Source of the DNA: DATATJ01 sp963789075
Lineage (GTDB): Bacteria; Acidobacteriota; Vicinamibacteria; Vicinamibacterales; CAVVIG01
NCBI GenBank assembly: GCA_963789075.1
Contig: CAWBJQ010000003.1
Location: forward strand, 124,001 to 188,000
DNA: 64,000 nucleotides
Direction of reading: 5' to 3'
The notes under the pieces are model-generated. The model made no database searches. It saw only the letters and a program-made list of their open reading frames with translations, and was not told where the DNA came from. A program made the translations under genes and the position numbers. Each line of letters starts with the position of its first letter. The stretch's first letter is position 1. Shown piece after piece: positions 19,401-28,336 of the stretch.

Positions 19401-20731
19401 CGGACACTGCGTCCAACTGAAAACGCGGCGAACAAGGCGCGGCCGGCGAGTCCTGCCGCCAGCAGCGCCAGCGCGGCGGCGCCGTTCACGGTGTCGCCGG
19501 CCAGCATCCCCACCATCAACGCGGCGGCGCCGGCGAAGACGATGCCGGCCGACCAGGGATAGCCCCACGCGACGAACGGCCGGACTCGTGCGGGCTCGCG
19601 CCTGCGCAGGACGAAAAGCGCGAGGCAACAGATGGCGTAGTTCAACGCGAGGAAGAAGGCGGTGATCGCCACGAGCCGCTGAAACGAGCCGCTCGCAATC
19701 AGCATCACCGCCACGGCCGTGGTCGCGAGCGTCGCGATCGTCGGTGTGCCGCCCGCGTTGACGGCTGCCGTCTCCTTCCACAGCAGGCCGTCGCGCCCCA
19801 TCGCGAACAGAATGCGCGTGCCGATCATCAGGATGGCGTTCAGCATCGGCGGCAGCGAGATGAGCGACAGCACGGTGATGATCAGATGACCGCGCGGCCC
19901 GAGCAGCACGCGCGCCACGTCGGCCGCCGGCAGCGTGGACCGCGCCATGTCGCCGATCGGCAGCACCGACAAGGAGCGCGAGGTTGACGAGCAGGTACAC
20001 GACGATCACGGACACGACGCCGCCAATCATCGATCGGGGAATGTTCCTGTCGGGGTCGCGATCTTCTTCAGAAAAATAGAGCGCGCTCTGCCACCCTCCG
20101 TACGTGATGACGACCGCCTGCAGTGCGACGATGAGGCCGGCAATCGAGGTGGCCGGCGCAGCCAGGCCCGGCACGACCCGCGTATGAGGGATGACGAACG
20201 CGGCGACGACGACCGCCAGAAACGCCACGAACTTGACGGCCGTCGCCCCTTGCTGAAATCGGCTGCTCACCTGCACGCCGGCCCATTGCAGCGCGACAAG
20301 GCCGACGAGCACCGCGATGGCCACGATCGTGACGGATCCGCCGAGCGGCGGGAGAAGGATCGCGGCGAACTCGCCGATGCCAATCGACACGTAGCCGAGG
20401 ACCGAGCAGTACGTCAGCCAGTCGGTCCACCCGACGGCGAATCCGACGGTGTCGCCGAACGCATGGCGCGCGTAAACGTAGTAGCCGCCGGCCTCGGGCA
20501 GCATGGTTCCGAGCTCCGCGAAGCACACCGCGCCGAGCAGCGTGTACAGGCCGCCGACGAGCCAGACGAGGAGCACGAGGGAAGGCGTCGACAGCTGACC
20601 GGCGACCAGACCGGGCGTCCGCAGAATGCCGATGCCGAGCGTGCGCCGACGATCACGGCGAGGCCGAAGCCGAGGCCGAGCACGCGGCGGAGACCGCGCG
20701 GAGGTGCGGCGCTACGGCTTGAGGGCGACAA
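19394..20731 (-). CDS. APC-superfamily permease (two apparent frameshifts)
   Basis: A multi-helix inner-membrane transporter. The N-terminal frame reads RGLRRVLGLGFGLAVIVG; one base seems missing near 20640, after which TLGIGILRTPGLVAGQL would continue. The main frame holds FAELGTMLPEAGGYYVYARH, the standard APC motif, and a second shift near 19972 leads into SVLPIGDMARSTLPAADVAR and the C-terminal helices. The start is uncertain; a TTG near 20731 would overlap the upstream cupin gene by about 20 bp. It is similar in type to, but not a close copy of, the permease at 8453. Amino acid or amine transport is likely, substrate unknown. Confidence 0.8.
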
Positions 20732-21347
20732 GGACCACGTCGACTGCGTGACTGACATTGCGCGCCGAGTGGCTCGACCCGCGTGCTTCGAATTCGACGT
20801 CGCCCGGCTTCCATCGATTCACGACGGTCTTGCCGTTGGCCGTGTCCTCGATCTCGCCGCCCGACAGATGCACGACGACGGTGTCGGACGCATGCGTGTG
20901 AAAGCCTTCGCGCGCGTCCACGTCCATGCGCGCACGAAGGACCGAGACGCGTGCGTTCTCGAAGAGCGGCACGAAGCTCATGCCGGTGAACGGTGCATCG
21001 CCAGGTTTCGATCCCGATGGAGGAGCTGATGTGGAACGTGCCGGACGCCCAAGCGGCTGGACGATCACAATCGAGCTGCCGCCCGCGTCGCCAGGCGGAG
21101 GCGCCGCGGCGTCATCCATCCAGATCGCGCGGCCGGCTTTTCCCGCTGGTCCGTCCTCGAGCCAGACGACGACGCCCGGAGCGTGGACGACACCGGCACG
21201 TGCGCCCTCAGTGGTCCGATACGCGCGGACGTGCGCGTTCTGCAGTGCGACGATCGCGCGGACGCCGGCGCCTCGACCAGCGGCCGGCGACTGCGCGTGG
21301 AGCGACGCTGCGATGGCGATCGCGCCGGCTACGGCAAGAATTTTCAT
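20712..21347 (-). CDS. Exported cupin-domain protein
   Basis: A 211-residue protein with signal peptide MKILAVAGAIAIAASLHAQS, so it is probably periplasmic. The C-terminal half has a cupin core: EGFHTHASDTVVVHLSGGEI, then VNRWKPGDVEFEARGSSHSARN, with histidines placed as in metal-binding cupins. A related His-poor unit may be present in the N-terminal half (residues 25-90). No substrate can be assigned. It lies upstream of and slightly overlaps the APC permease, so the two are probably cotranscribed. Confidence 0.75.
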   Translation of the reverse strand: MKILAVAGAIAIAASLHAQSPAAGRGAGVRAIVALQNAHVRAYRTTEGARAGVVHAPGVVVWLEDGPAGKAGRAIWMDDAAAPPPGDAGGSSIVIVQPLGRPARSTSAPPSGSKPGDAPFTGMSFVPLFENARVSVLRARMDVDAREGFHTHASDTVVVHLSGGEIEDTANGKTVVNRWKPGDVEFEARGSSHSARNVSHAVDVVLVALKP

Positions 21348-21426
21348 GGCACTCTCCCGATGGGCGCGGTCATCTTACATCGGCCGCTGGCGGGACGGCC
21401 GCATGAACGAGTAGGCTCTGACCAAC

Positions 21427-22404
21427 ATGGATTATCGGCGTCTGGGATCGACCGGCTTGAACATATCGCGCCTCGGGCTCGGCTGTGGCAACTTCGGGGG
21501 CATCGGCTCGGCGCCGGCGTTTTTCGGAAAGGGCGAAAACGAGGCGCAGGCGGCCGCGCTGATGGATCACGCGTACGACGCGGGCATCAATTTCTTCGAC
21601 ACCGCCGACGCTGTACGGCGGCGGCCGCAGCGAGGCCTATATCGGCCGATGGCTGCAGGCGAAAGGCTGCCGCCGCCAGGCAGCAGCTGCTTCTGAGCTC
21701 GAAGGTGTTCAATCGTGTCGGACCGGGACCGAACGACCGCGGCCTCTCGCGGCGGCACATTCTGCGGCAGGTGGATGAAAGCCTGGCGCGCTTGCAGACC
21801 GATCGGCTCGATCTCTATTTGATTCACGAGCCCGATCCCGACACGCCGCTCGAGGAGACGCTCGGCGCGCTGGACGATTTAGTGCGGATGGGGAAGGTGC
21901 TCTACGTGGGCGCGAGCAACATCGAAGCGTGGAGGCTCGCGCGCGGGTTAGTGGATCAGCGACGTGCGCCGCCTGGTCCGCTTCGAGTGGGTGCAGAACT
22001 CATACAGCCTGCTCGATCGCACGCCGGAGCGCGAACTGTTTCCGCTCTGCGCAGATCAAGGGGTCGGCTTCACGGCGTTCAGTCCGCTCTCGGGCGGCTG
22101 GTTGACCGGAAAGTATCGATCGCCAGGCGTTTACCCGGAAGGATCGCGGATGACGCTTCGGCCGGAGCCGTACCAACACCTCGTGTCCGATAAGGTGTAC
22201 GGCGGGCTGGCCACGTTCGCCGAAGAAGCGCGCGAGCGCGGCGTCGAGATGAGCGCGCTCGCGATTGCGTGGGTGCTGCACCATCCAAGGACCGACGCGG
22301 CCATCATCGGCCCTCGCACCATCGCGCAACTCGACGCGGCAGTGTCGTCAGTATCTGTGGCGATGTCCGACGCCGACGCGCAGCGGCTCGCGAATCTCTT
22401 CTGA
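21427..22404 (+). CDS. Aldo/keto reductase (three apparent frameshifts)
   Basis: NADPH-dependent aldehyde/ketone reductase with a TIM barrel. The first frame gives MDYRRLGSTGLNISRLGLG and FDTADA. A base is gained near 21612, after which YGGGRSEAYIGRWLQAKG supplies the catalytic Tyr. Another shift near 21665 leads to LLLSSKVFNRV (catalytic Lys) and DLYLIHEPDPDTPLEETL (His). A third near 21960 leads to VRFEWVQNSYSLLDR and the C-terminus. All shifts are in the same direction; removing three bases gives 325 residues, the usual length. The density of shifts could also mean real decay, but every catalytic residue is kept. Confidence 0.82.
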
Positions 22405-22489
22405 TGCTCGTGTGCGAACGCAACGGCTACACGCGGTCGGTGAGCAGCAGAGCGAATCCTCCACGATATTCCCGGTTCTGGTGTGTGTG

Positions 22490-22909
22490 TCATTGCAGGC
22501 CGGTGACGAGCGCGCCAGCGAGGCAGATCGCGATCAATCCGTCTGGAATGATTGGCGTGATGAAGAAGTACCGCCAGGCGAGCGAGGCGTGCACCAGATT
22601 GGCGACCAGGAACAACGCGACGATCGGCCTCACGTCCGCTCCCGCCTTTTGCGCGAGGGAGCCGAGCAGCCAGAACAAAGCCGCTTCAACAAACACGGTG
22701 GCCGCCGCCATCAGCCCGTATCCCGTGTAGAAGTCCCAATAGCTGCGCATCGAGCCGACATAGTCGAACCGATGTGCCTGCATCGCGTGTACGACCTCGC
22801 GCTCCGCCAGCCCGTGCGTCGGGGAGGCGGTCACAAACAGCCATGCGTGCGCGATCCCCTGGAGCAGCGCCAGCAAAGAAGCCACCCGGAGCCAGATCAT
22901 CCTCGCCAC
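22490..22909 (-). CDS. Small integral membrane protein (LIC_13387-like)
   Basis: A 139-residue protein with four predicted helices: residues ~5-27 (IWLRVASLLALLQGIAHAW), ~62-85, ~93-110 and ~118-137. A conserved-looking segment RFDYVGSMRSYWDFYTGYGL lies between helices 1 and 2. It resembles the LIC_13387 family of uncharacterised membrane proteins. It is divergent from an HxlR regulator with 102 bp between the starts, so it may be the regulator's target; that is inference. Confidence 0.7.
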   Translation of the reverse strand: MARMIWLRVASLLALLQGIAHAWLFVTASPTHGLAEREVVHAMQAHRFDYVGSMRSYWDFYTGYGLMAAATVFVEAALFWLLGSLAQKAGADVRPIVALFLVANLVHASLAWRYFFITPIIPDGLIAICLAGALVTGLQ

Positions 22910-22975
22910 CCTCCTGTGAAGCGTTCGCTCACCGGCACACGATATCGCGTCTAGTTTATAAAATCAACTTCACGA

Positions 22976-23003
22976 TTGACAAAATAAATCGTTGAGGAAT
23001 ACT
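22976..23003 (+). promoter_or_regulatory. Candidate sigma-70 promoter of the HxlR gene
   Basis: TTGACA (22976-22981), a 16-base spacer and AATACT (22998-23003) sit in an unusually AT-rich patch (22951-22999) for this high-GC window. Transcription would start about 23010, almost at the GTG at 23012, giving a leaderless mRNA. The same patch lies upstream of the divergent membrane-protein gene, so it could also hold the regulator's operator. Confidence 0.45.
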
Positions 23004-23011
23004 CTACCGTC

Positions 23012-23713
23012 GTGGGAACAGGACGAAAGCGCTCGGCACCGGGGCGTCGCGGTTCAACGCGCAGCGTGCCGCAGGCGCCCGCGCGTACGTATGGCCAGTA
23101 CTGCGGCCTGGCGAAGGCACTCGACGTCATCGGCGATCGCTGGACGCTGCTCATCGTTCGCGAGCTCATGATCCAGGGGCCGTGTCGGTACACCGACATC
23201 AAGAACGGTCTTCCGGGCATCGCGACGAATCTGCTGTCGGAGCGGATTCGCGGGCTCGAGGAGGCGGGGCTGATCGAACGCGTCGATGCGCCGCCGCCGA
23301 TTGCGACCGCGCTGCTCCAGCTCACGCCGCGCGGCGAGGATCTGCGGCCGGTGCTGTCCGCAATCGGCCGATGGGGCAGCGCGTACTTGAACGATTACAA
23401 CGCGGCGGACGCGTTCCGCAGCCACTGGATGGCGTTGCCGTTGGAATTGCTGCTGAAGGACCATGCGCCGAGCCGGCCGCCGGTGCAGATTGAATTGCGC
23501 ACGGGCGATCGGCCGCTCGTCGTCGAGACCTGCGAAGGAGCGATCCGAACGCGGCCGGGCGGCGCCGATCGGCCCGATGCGGTGCTCAGCGGCTCTCCGC
23601 AAGTCGTGATGGCCGTGCTCACGGGAAAGCTGTCCCTGCCTCGGGCACGCGCGCAAGGCGCAAGCTTCGAAGGCGCGGTTCAGGCTCTGCGCCGCATCCA
23701 GCCGGCAGTCTAG
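23012..23713 (+). CDS. HxlR-family winged-helix regulator with C-terminal SCP2-like domain
   Basis: A 233-residue protein. Residues ~25-115 form an HxlR helix-turn-helix: YGQYCGLAKALDVIGDRWTL, LIVRELMIQGPCRYTDIK and SERIRGLEEAGLIERV. HxlR proteins act as dimeric repressors or activators. The C-terminal part (residues ~130-233, with VQIELRTGDRPLVVETCEG and GSPQVVMAVLTGKL) looks like a sterol-carrier (SCP2) fold that could bind a lipid-like ligand; that assignment is from pattern only. The GTG start is at or near the predicted transcription start. Confidence 0.82.
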   Translation: MGTGRKRSAPGRRGSTRSVPQAPARTYGQYCGLAKALDVIGDRWTLLIVRELMIQGPCRYTDIKNGLPGIATNLLSERIRGLEEAGLIERVDAPPPIATALLQLTPRGEDLRPVLSAIGRWGSAYLNDYNAADAFRSHWMALPLELLLKDHAPSRPPVQIELRTGDRPLVVETCEGAIRTRPGGADRPDAVLSGSPQVVMAVLTGKLSLPRARAQGASFEGAVQALRRIQPAV

Positions 23714-23925
23714 AGTCCGGCCTGCCGGTCATGCCATCACAATCGCGTCGAGATGACAGCGAAAACAGGATGCCGACACACCTTTTGTCACTCGCCGGAC
23801 AGCTCCTCCAGGCATCGCATCTCGCCAAGTTATTGGCCGGAAACGAGACAAGCTCTTCAGCGCGCGAGGAACGCCCTTTGCTTACTGCTGGGGTGAACGG
23901 ATGCCGCTGCATCCCGGAGCTAGAT

Positions 23926-24615
23926 CTGCGTTCATCCAAGGCGTTCATTTCCGTCGCCGCCGCTGGTCTGCTCGCCGCCGAGCGTTTGCGTGTTCGAGCG
24001 GCGATGCCCCGGTCACGCCCACTCCGAGCACGCCGACATCGAGCGCGACCAGCGGAGGCACCAGCAGTTCCACCGGCACGCTGGGGATTCGCCTCGGACG
24101 GACAACGCCCGTTCCAGCGATGCCGAGGCGCTGCTCGTCACCTTCTCGGACGTCAGCGTTCATAGCGCGAATCCCGGCGATTGGAAGACGCTGCCCTTTG
24201 CGTCGGGATCGAGCCGAACGTGCGACTTGAAGAGAGCTGAGATGGGGCCACCGATCTGCTCGGCGTCGGGTCGCTGCCGGCCGGGATGTACACGCAGATT
24301 CGACTGACCGTCTCGAGCGCCGCGATTTATTTCGACGCCCCGTCCGTGGGCGGTCCGTGCGCGCCGCAGATCGCGCCCCCGGCGGGCACGAGCGCACCGG
24401 TCGACATCCCGTCAGGCGACGTGAAGCTCAATAACGAGTTCACACTGGCAAGCGCTGGCACGACGATACTCCTCGATTTCGACGGCGATCAATCGGTACG
24501 TCAGACCGGGAGCGGCAACGGCAACGCGGGCAACGGCAACGGTAACGGTGGCAATCCGAACAGCAACACGAAATACATGATGGTGCCGGTCATCCGCGTC
24601 GTGAGCGTGCAGTAG
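23926..24615 (+). CDS. Probable DUF4382 lipoprotein (about three apparent frameshifts)
   Basis: The pieces of a DUF4382 protein follow one another in three frames. First is a signal-like segment (RSSKAFISVAAAGLLAA) from a CTG near 23926. Then an ACSSGD lipobox-like region, a Thr/Ser-rich linker and TGTLGIRL. Next is SSDAEALLVTFSDVSVHSAN and DWKTLPFASGSS from ~24110. Last is LLGVGSLPAGMYTQIRLTVSSAAIYFD to the TAG at 24613-24615. The family motif 'AGTYTQIRL' is clear. The C-terminus is Gly/Asn-rich (~24510-24570). It is probably an outer-membrane or periplasmic lipoprotein of unknown role. The exact start and shift points are uncertain. Confidence 0.6.
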
Positions 24616-24634
24616 CACCGCGGGACCGGAGTCT

Positions 24635-25180
24635 CTACTGCCCGCGCGAGGAGGGCGGCACCATTCCCTTGATCCGGAAGTACGTGACGAGGTTGCCGTA
24701 ATGCTCCTGCACGTGGCCCGTGTTGCCCATCAGCGCGCTCGCGCGTGAGCTCGACGACGTGCCGAACGGCATCTGGATCATTTCGGCCGCCTTCTGGTCC
24801 GTGAGCGAGGCGTACACCTTGTCGCAGTAAGCCACCGATTCGCGCAGTGCCTTCGTGATCGCCGCCTTGGTCGTCGCGCTCTTCTCGTATTCGTCTTCCG
24901 CGTGCGGCGGTTTTTCGCCGACGGCCGCGGAGCAGAACACGTAGTTGGCGCCGGCGACGTGCGCGACGACCGCGCCAAACGAGCGGACGGTGTCGACCGG
25001 CTTGAACGCGTAATTCGCTTCCGGCATCTGGTCGGCCGAGTCGAGGAGATATTTCTTCGCCGAGTCCCACTGCTGGTTGATCGCCCGGCTGATTGGATTG
25101 GCGGCCGGTCCGCCAGCCTGCGCGTGCGCCGTCGCTGGAATCAGTAACCCGATGCTCAACGTGAGAACTATCTGGCGCAT
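24635..25180 (-). CDS. Exported DinB-like protein
   Basis: From the ATG at 25180 the protein has 181 residues and a signal peptide MRQIVLTLSIGLLIPATAHA. The mature part is a DinB/YfiT four-helix bundle: the first helix is in AINQQWDSAKKYLLDSADQM, with MPEANYAFKPVDTVRSFGAVVAHVAGANY, typical of the family, and a late histidine in MGNTGHVQEHYGNLVTYFRI. DinB-type proteins usually bind a divalent metal through three histidines. Some are thiol S-transferases, and secreted ones are common in Acidobacteriota with no known role. The longer open frame to 25417 lacks a reason to be used. Confidence 0.82.
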   Translation of the reverse strand: MRQIVLTLSIGLLIPATAHAQAGGPAANPISRAINQQWDSAKKYLLDSADQMPEANYAFKPVDTVRSFGAVVAHVAGANYVFCSAAVGEKPPHAEDEYEKSATTKAAITKALRESVAYCDKVYASLTDQKAAEMIQMPFGTSSSSRASALMGNTGHVQEHYGNLVTYFRIKGMVPPSSRGQ

Positions 25181-25404
25181 GTTGACCTCTGTGGAAGGAG
25201 AGAGCAGCCGATTATAGTTCGACCGCGACTCGCGGTCGAACCCGGCCTCGGCCGACGATCCCGGCGTTGCGGGCAATCCCCGAGAATGTAAGCGCATCAC
25301 GATCCCGTCGGACGATCCCTGAGGGATTGTCGATTTCGGCCGATTTTCCACGCAGTCGCTGCGGTACGGGCGTTGCTGCCACGCCGTCCCTGGAGGTGAA
25401 CTCG

Positions 25405-26011
25405 ATGCGTTCCACATGGACGACGCTCGGCCTTGTACTGTCGGCGTTTTTGACCGTCACGCCGGTTTACGCCGATGCTCATGGCCGACCGCCCGTCACG
25501 CCGCAGCATCCTCAACCGGCGAAGACCACGGTCACGCCAATGACGGCCAAGCCTGCGACCGCGAAGCCGACAACCAGCACGACACATCCCGCGACATCGC
25601 CTGCGCCCACGACGTCGGCGGCCGGCTCGACGCGATTGAATCCCATCGCGGCAAAAATCTCAGCGAAGCCGCAGCTCGATGCCAGGATCACCGCGATGCT
25701 GCCGAAAAACATGACGCTCAACCAGGCGTCCAAGGGCTTCAAGAATCAAGGACAGTTCATCGCGGCGCTGCACGTCTCGCAGAACCTTGGCTGCGACTGC
25801 TTCAAGCAGCTTCAGACGGACATGACCAAGAAGAACATGAGTCTCGGCCGGGCCATTCAGGACGTGAAGAAGACGGCCAACGCGACGACAGAGGTGCATC
25901 GAGGGGAAACTGAAGCGGACGCCGATATCAAAGCGACGACGACCTCTACGTCCACATCCACGTCCACCGATCAGGCCAAGAAAGAAAACAGCGCACGGCG
26001 GCGATCGGTAA
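25405..26011 (+). CDS. Exported Thr/Pro/Ala-rich protein of unknown function
   Basis: The protein begins MRSTWTTLGLVLSAFLTVTP with cleavage expected near VYADA. Residues ~25-70 are a Pro/Thr/Ala-rich linker. A folded segment follows (~75-165: KISAKPQLDARITAMLPKNM, SKGFKNQGQFIAALHVSQNL, LGCDCFKQLQTDMTKKNMSL) and ends in a Thr/Ser repeat. I do not recognise the family. The frame runs on into a second signal-like sequence starting at 26011. A TAA at 26009-26011 in the neighbouring frame overlaps that ATG, so I infer one frameshift near 25990 and an end at 26011. A fusion cannot be excluded. Confidence 0.5.
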
Positions 26012-26210
26012 TGCCCGTTGCGCGCGTGTCACCGATGATGGCGAGTGCCGCTCTGGTGCTCGCCATCGCCGTTCCCGTCAATGCCCAGGGCAAGAGCGGC
26101 AAGGGGAAGGGAACCAAGAGCTCGCCGCCGAGCAGCAGTCCGTTGCCGAGTCCGACGACAGGGCCGGCGGCTGGCGCGTCGCCGCGAGCTCGAGCCCGCT
26201 GCTCGGGATC
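26011..26210 (+). CDS. Possible small exported protein (end uncertain)
   Basis: From the ATG at 26011 the translation is MPVARVSPMMASAALVLAIA, then VPVNAQGKSGKGKGTKSS: a signal peptide with a VNAQ-type cleavage site followed by a Lys/Gly and Ser/Pro-rich segment. The frame then runs antisense into the end of the TIGR03118 gene, so the true stop is probably hidden by a frameshift near 26190. It may be a separate gene coupled to the previous one (TAATG) or a continuation of it. Confidence 0.3.
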
Positions 26211-27423
26211 ACGGCTGCGCGTTCAGACGGCCAAACAGGCCATCTTGTTCGCCGTTCGGTCCCGCGGTGAAATACACGGCTCCCGGATCGCCACCGTTCC
26301 CGCCGTTGCCAACACGCAGCGCCCAGAGTCCATCGATGACGATGGCCTGTCCGTGCGCATCGCGCAACTTCTCGACGAACGTCCCGTCAGGCGCGAAGAC
26401 GTTCACGTGGCCGTTTCCGAAGTTGCCGATCAAAATGTCGCCGGCGATTGCGCCGAACGTCGTGGGTGCGATCGCAATGCCCCACGGCGAATCGAGCTGA
26501 CCATGTTGCGCAGATCGGATCGCCACCTGGCCGCTCATGTCGTACGTGTCCACGATCCCATGGCCTTGTCCCGCGACGTCGTCGTGCTTGGCGGCATCCT
26601 GCTTGGCGTAGGTCACCAGCAGCCCAAGCGCGCCGTTCATCGGTAAGGCGGCGATGTTGAAGGGCGCGTAGCCCTTCGGCAGTTTCGGATCGGTGAACGC
26701 GTCGGCGGCACCTGTGGGTGTGAACGACGAGTTGAAGACCTCGACGGTACCGGCGCGGAAATTCGTCGCATACAGCAGCGTCTCACCAGAGCTGGGATTC
26801 GTGGCGATCGCCAATCCCTTGTAAACCGCGCCCGATGTCGGCGTCGGCTGGGTCGAATGGTTGACGGCAATGATGCCGTCACTGCCCACCTTGGCCGGAT
26901 CGAAACCCACAGGATTCACGCCGGGGTTCCATCCCACGATCGTTCCGTCTTCAGTGGAAAACAGGAAGACAGCGGGCGCCGAAGTCGCCGCACCCGCGCT
27001 TGTGACCCCAGAGATCATGAAGGCCTGTTGGCCCAAAGCGATGTTGAATACGGTATCGGTGGGTGTGCCACCCGAGCCCAGCGGGTCGCCTGGCGCGGGG
27101 ATCGAGACCACCAACGACTGCGGTGCCCCAGCCGTGTTGTGCAGCGTGGAAACCCCAGCGCCATTGTCGGAAACCCAAAACGGCGAAGTGGGCGACGCGG
27201 TGAGCCCCCACGGATTGACGAGATTCGCGTCGAAGAACTGCGCAAGGTGTACGACGCCATTTCCATCGGTCAACGTCGGCACACCATTCACTTGCCGGTT
27301 CACCACGAGATCTGTCTCGACGAATCCAGTCCTCCCGCTTTGAGCTGTTCCCACGGCCACGCTGAATGCCGCAGCCACTGCCACTCCCACTGCCACTGTC
27401 ACGTATCGAACGATCATGCGCAT
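26209..27423 (-). CDS. TIGR03118 family exported protein (beta-propeller-like)
   Basis: A 404-residue protein with the signal peptide MRMIVRYVTVAVGVAVAAAF and cleavage after VGTAQS. Family motifs include DANLVNPWGLTASPTSPFWV, NGAGVSTLHNTAG, IIGWNPGVNP-like FSTEDGTIVGWNPGVNP, AVYKGLAIATN, LYATNFRAGTVEVFN and GNFGNGHVNVF. TIGR03118 proteins are secreted, repeat-containing and of unknown function. The repeats look like NHL/SMP-30-type propeller blades. The DNA repeat of Val/Ala codons at 27360-27400 is within the signal peptide. It appears to be a single-gene unit. Confidence 0.85.
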   Translation of the reverse strand: MRMIVRYVTVAVGVAVAAAFSVAVGTAQSGRTGFVETDLVVNRQVNGVPTLTDGNGVVHLAQFFDANLVNPWGLTASPTSPFWVSDNGAGVSTLHNTAGAPQSLVVSIPAPGDPLGSGGTPTDTVFNIALGQQAFMISGVTSAGAATSAPAVFLFSTEDGTIVGWNPGVNPVGFDPAKVGSDGIIAVNHSTQPTPTSGAVYKGLAIATNPSSGETLLYATNFRAGTVEVFNSSFTPTGAADAFTDPKLPKGYAPFNIAALPMNGALGLLVTYAKQDAAKHDDVAGQGHGIVDTYDMSGQVAIRSAQHGQLDSPWGIAIAPTTFGAIAGDILIGNFGNGHVNVFAPDGTFVEKLRDAHGQAIVIDGLWALRVGNGGNGGDPGAVYFTAGPNGEQDGLFGRLNAQP

Positions 27424-27622
27424 GGTGCCTCCTGAATCATGAGGTCGAGCGCAATTGCCGTACCGCGGTGCCCGACTATCGATCGCCTGCTTCCATTGGC
27501 AATCGTTAATAGGAAAGCGTATCGAGCGGTCCGGAATCGAAACGCGGTTTCACCGCGCGTAATCAGTCGACAACCAACTGAGTCGGTCTCTGTTGGCCGC
27601 TTATATTTCGCTGCTTGTCTGC

Positions 27623-28257
27623 TTATCGTTCGGCAGCCGCAAGGTCCCTGCGCAGTTCCTCGGCCGTGCGGCGCGGACCGTAGCCAGGCGTGTCGCGCTG
27701 AATGCGCCACCCTTCGTTCAGCGGGCCGGCATCGACCGTATCGAACCCGAACTCGTCAAGTAGACGGCTCACGGTTGCCTTGGCGGACGGATCGTTGCCG
27801 GCGATGACCAGCGCTCGACGGTTATTCGCGCCTGCGGGCAGGCCGTCCGTCGTCAGCTGCACGGCATAGATGTGATTGAACGCTTTGACGACGTGCGACC
27901 TCGGGAGATGAGCTGGAGCAGCTCGGAGGTCGTAGTCGACTCATTGTCCAGCTCAGCGATGTGACCGTCACGCTCGGGTAGTAGTTGTTGGTGTCGATCA
28001 CGATCTTGCCGGCGAGCGGCTCGACCGGGTCCTGTCCGATAGTGTTTCAGCGGAATCGTCACGACGACGATGTCTCCGGCCTTCGCGGCGTCGACGACGG
28101 TCGCTGCTCGGGCTTTCGGTCCGAGCTCGGCGACGAGCGTCGTCAAAGTTTCAGGCCCGCGCGAATTGCTGACGACGACGTCGTAGCCGTGCGCGACCGC
28201 CAGGCGCGCCAGCTGACTTCCGATATGCCCGGCGCCAATGAGTCCAATAGTAGCCAT
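27623..28257 (-). CDS. NADP-binding oxidoreductase, F420/NADP-reductase-like (three apparent frameshifts)
   Basis: The start MATIGLIGAGHIGSQLARLA is a classic GxGxxG nucleotide-binding fold, followed by VVVSNSRGPETLTTLVAEL and KAGDIVVVTIPLKHY. Frame changes near 28035, 27970 and 27890 then lead through DPVEPLAGKIVIDTNNYYP, RDGHIAELDNESTTTSELLQ and VVKAFNHIYAVQLTTDGLPA. The last frame ends at 27623. This is the COG2085 layout of NADPH-dependent F420 reductases and related flavin/ferric-type oxidoreductases; the natural partner is unknown. Corrected length is ~210 residues, normal for the group. Three shifts in 150 bp could also mark real decay. Confidence 0.75.
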
Positions 28258-28336
28258 GACAAAACTATAGCCTCGATCGACTTCCGCTCCTGAAACCCCC
28301 TATCATTGCGGGATTCCCCGGCGCGAATGATGACGA

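Noticed and set aside
27358..27402. Short tandem repeat of gccact/cactgc words resembling a microsatellite
   Set aside because: It encodes the Val/Ala-rich hydrophobic core of the TIGR03118 signal peptide; codon choice explains it.
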